Assembly (NCBI GenBank): GCA_001775555.1
Contig: MEXE01000043.1
Span: 1-6,219 of the forward strand
Direction: 5' to 3'
Source: Candidatus Amesbacteria bacterium RBG_19FT_COMBO_48_16
GTDB taxonomy: Bacteria > Patescibacteriota > Microgenomatia > CAZETR01 > Amesbacteraceae
DNA length: 6,219 nt
Shown here in pieces: positions 5,901 through 6,219 of the stretch (within the stretch, counting starts at the first letter, position 1; each line of letters starts with the position of its first letter). Made by a program: the position numbers and the translations under genes. A model generated the notes under the pieces. That model had not been told where the DNA came from and ran no database searches. It saw only the letters and a list, made by a program, of their open reading frames with translations.

Positions 5901-6219
5901 GCCTCCGACCCCCTCTCCTCCGGCCTCGTCGGCTATTGGAAGATGGATGATGCAGGTATTGATGCCGAAGGAGAAACATCAACCGATTCTTCAGGCAACG
6001 GAAATAACGGAACACTCTACGGTGACAATGGAGTCGGAGATAACGGCACTGGTCTCGACTGCACCGCTTCTGGCAAATTTGGGACTGGGTGCAGTCTTGA
6101 CGGAACGGATGACTACATTAATGCAGGAAGTCCCACATCCCTAGATAACCTATCAAAATACTCCTATAGCTTCTGGGTGTATCAGGATACCAGATCTACT
6201 TGGAGCGATCTTATTTGGA
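2766..6219 (+). CDS. Giant secreted multi-LamG protein with DUF2341-like head, 3' end missing
   Basis: Read from ATG 2766, the frame has no stop through the last base, giving 1,151 residues so far. Domains in order (residue numbers): signal peptide 1-50, DUF2341-like domain about 56-165, LamG unit 1 about 184-365, LamG unit 2 about 383-804 with a carbohydrate-binding-like insert about 444-620, LamG unit 3 about 824-1034, and LamG unit 4 from about 1053 to the window end. LamG (Laminin_G_3, concanavalin-A-like) domains bind sugars or proteins, so an extracellular adhesion or matrix-binding role is likely, but no ligand can be read from sequence. ATG 2766 is the first ATG before the signal peptide; TTG 2757 in the same frame is the only close alternative. 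No Shine-Dalgarno sequence is seen. Base composition changes abruptly at several domain edges, suggesting domain shuffling. Confidence 0.9.
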   Translation, partial: MKFKIDLKFKIGNLQFKRFTRKRVLTFLSTLLVLVAASALFLRLTSPAMAAWWPSQINGTTWSHRQQLTLTNNSGDDLASTTTVAVTVNTKSLSALNKLQSDCDDLRIVYQPDSTTFTELSRYISYPGGGSCTTSEAAKVYFSLQTALSAAASATTYYLYYSNPQATAPSNPDNAFDIGAKDALLVCPFDGTTTCAASETPSTETGAIRYSGAKSALSFDGANDSLIISTGSVMSATNTFTIEFWIKMPKFSTNAGYNRPFLSGSLNWLAVNQTTGALAVNGFGQSGISLDTTLQANTWTHLTIVRTSSNIYVYKDGSLADSDTASGTVAFNGGISGLNFGYQQALDYSTVIFDEVRISDVNRYASTFTPSTSPFVRDEHTKLLLHFDESGDDPRNTGKAIDDSGNGNHGTITGAKYVAGLVGVDASTSDTGKADGGNTYAGHEGIFLEGTITNKITNPSFDNSTYNTNWTASGGTSSENTTAPYYKFGSKSYKIVLSDATNQTVTTSIDAGNTNAHTLSAYAYRGTSGYVGGTIDATVAQLVFNGTTQTTTYTDMGGGWWRLSYSAAAGSGSQSYGVQINEDSGTLYIDGVQLESAVWVTTRSYTSSYTDGTLGTGYAWNGTAHNSTSTRTIGSATYTSALPSSSTQGTISVWVKPNWDGSNPPGTSYTRTGYVKVGSGGWGSGNGFTINSYCGQDTCTTANNFTVHHYGTGSGTPTVNITVTRNNWYHLVYAWSGTTATLYVNATNSSTITNFNTHTDDGKITLGCATCYADPPYSTISDLRAFDTSLTSTEIADLYYSGLVSHSDSIEVDAFSDNKGQNPVGIYHFDESYGSTANDSSTYGNHLTVTGATWDTQSVGAPNRLIRTLKFDGTDDMASRSAGLARNFNFGTDSFSLSGWFRHPSTVSGTDTIVAKYNSAGYKVYMNSSGYICAGIDDDSTFDDDVPCTTTSYADSKWHQFEIVKDAATSLTTYIDATQVAQDASIAATGSLNNTANFAVGIDSDKTNYWTGFLDEIVVYPYARSAAQVKADYLGPQTGQVFGSQASDPLSSGLVGYWKMDDAGIDAEGETSTDSSGNGNNGTLYGDNGVGDNGTGLDCTASGKFGTGCSLDGTDDYINAGSPTSLDNLSKYSYSFWVYQDTRSTWSDLIW
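2772..2805 (-). repeat. Right arm of inverted repeat
   Basis: This is the reverse-complement partner of 2339-2372; its outer end reads AAAATTGGTAATT on the + strand. It also contains the internal direct motif ATTTAAAATT, seen at 2771-2780 and 2383-2392, with a variant at 2789-2798. The arm is coding: it specifies residues 3-14 of the downstream LamG protein. Confidence 0.65.
2931..3260 (+). other. DUF2341-like domain of the LamG protein
   Basis: Directly after the signal peptide the protein reads WSHRQQLTLTNNSG, then a V-x-V strand ending NTKSLSAL, then CDDLRIVY, and closes with TTYYLYYSNPQA. The order W-x-x-R-x-x-(I/L)-T-(I/L)-x-N, then D-D-L-R, then Y-Y-L-Y-Y-x-N matches the DUF2341 family, often found just before LamG domains in secreted proteins. 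Its function is unknown. Two Cys (in SDCDD and GGSCTT) could form a disulphide. Confidence 0.65.
3312..3860 (+). other. LamG unit 1
   Basis: The unit opens with LLVCPFDGTT (the LLxxFDG opening of Laminin_G_3), followed by LSFDGANDSLIIS, FTIEFWIKMP, TWTHLTIVRTSSNIYVYKDG and FDEVRISDVNRY, the canonical order of strands. From about 3412 the base composition drops sharply: hand counts give 78/120 GC at 3301-3420 and 95/240 at 3481-3720. Confidence 0.8.
3909..5177 (+). other. LamG unit 2, split by a carbohydrate-binding-like insert
   Basis: The opening half is KLLLHFDESGDD, then DDSGNGNHGTITGAKYV (3909-4030). The closing half is GTISVWVKPNW, NNWYHLVYAWSGTTATLYVN and ISDLRAFDTSLTSTEIADLY (about 4640-5177). 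Between them, about 4095-4620, lies a different module: ITNKITNPSFDNS, NWTASGG, GGGWWRLSYSA and LYIDGVQLE. N-P-S-F near the start and D-G-V-Q-L-E near the end are typical of CBM_4_9-like or phage-type carbohydrate-binding modules. An alternative reading is a truncated LamG followed by an independent CBM plus LamG pair. Confidence 0.6.
5235..5870 (+). other. LamG unit 3
   Basis: The unit has VGIYHFDESYGSTANDSS, STYGNHLTVTGATW, LKFDGTDDMASRS, FSLSGWFRHPS, KWHQFEIVKD, TYIDATQVAQD and FLDEIVVYPYARSAAQVKADY, a complete Laminin_G_3 pattern. It is GC-rich with C-ending codons, unlike the preceding unit. Confidence 0.82.
5922..6219 (+). other. LamG unit 4, cut by the window end
   Basis: The start reads GLVGYWKMDD, DSSGNGNNGTLYGDNG, CSLDGTDDYINAG and YSYSFWVYQD, the first half of a Laminin_G_3 domain. 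The linker before it (TGQVFGSQASDPLSS) belongs to a GC-rich block: 5821-5880 has 42/60 GC by hand count, against 28/60 at 5941-6000. Confidence 0.78.

Noticed and set aside
3067..6144. Proline-rich + strand frames (3067-3417, 5317-5544, 5758-6144) and antisense frames over the LamG gene
   Set aside because: They lie out of frame within the uninterrupted LamG reading frame, which shows complete domain motifs; Pro-rich composition is what GC-rich C-ending codons give when read out of frame.

Overview
The window is 6,219 bases of densely coding DNA from what looks like an uncultivated Candidate Phyla Radiation (Patescibacteria) bacterium, possibly of the Microgenomates type. This is inferred from the kind of proteins present, not from a marker gene. 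The evidence is a giant secreted multi-LamG protein with a DUF2341-like head, a fibre protein built of 'INIGTG' beta repeats with a 'DFAEYF' module, and a lone four-helix-bundle gene in very AT-rich spacers. There is no rRNA, tRNA, CRISPR array, replication gene or classical transposase.

Layout, all on the + strand. (1) Positions 1-2333 are the 3' part of a large beta-structured, phage-tail-fibre-like surface protein whose start lies upstream. It carries a perfect 190-bp in-frame direct repeat (1-190 and 544-733), a run of IGTG-type beta repeats, a DFAEYF module resembling the Peptidase_G2/IMC chaperone domain of phage appendages, a perfect-heptad coiled coil, and a C-terminal domain ending in NWWVIN. 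(2) Positions 2393-2746 encode a 117-residue four-helix-bundle protein (S23/23S rRNA-intervening-sequence family, related to Avd). It is enclosed by a 34-bp imperfect inverted repeat (30/34 identical, the outermost 13 bp perfect) at 2339-2372 and 2772-2805. (3) From 2766 to the end of the window one frame stays open for 1,151 codons. It encodes a secreted protein with a signal peptide, a DUF2341-like domain and four LamG-type lectin-like units, one of which seems to be split by a carbohydrate-binding-like module. Its stop lies beyond the window.

The two large proteins probably form part of a cell-surface adhesion locus. Both show signs of rapid remodelling: a perfect in-frame internal repeat in the first, and abrupt changes of base composition at domain edges in the second. 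The small gene between them looks like a compact mobile or hitch-hiking cassette. Its right arm overlaps the next gene and supplies that gene's apparent start codon region. This cassette is the most interesting item in the window, but its mobility is inference from one copy. No clear promoter, Shine-Dalgarno sequence or terminator was found in the two short spacers (2334-2392 and 2747-2765).
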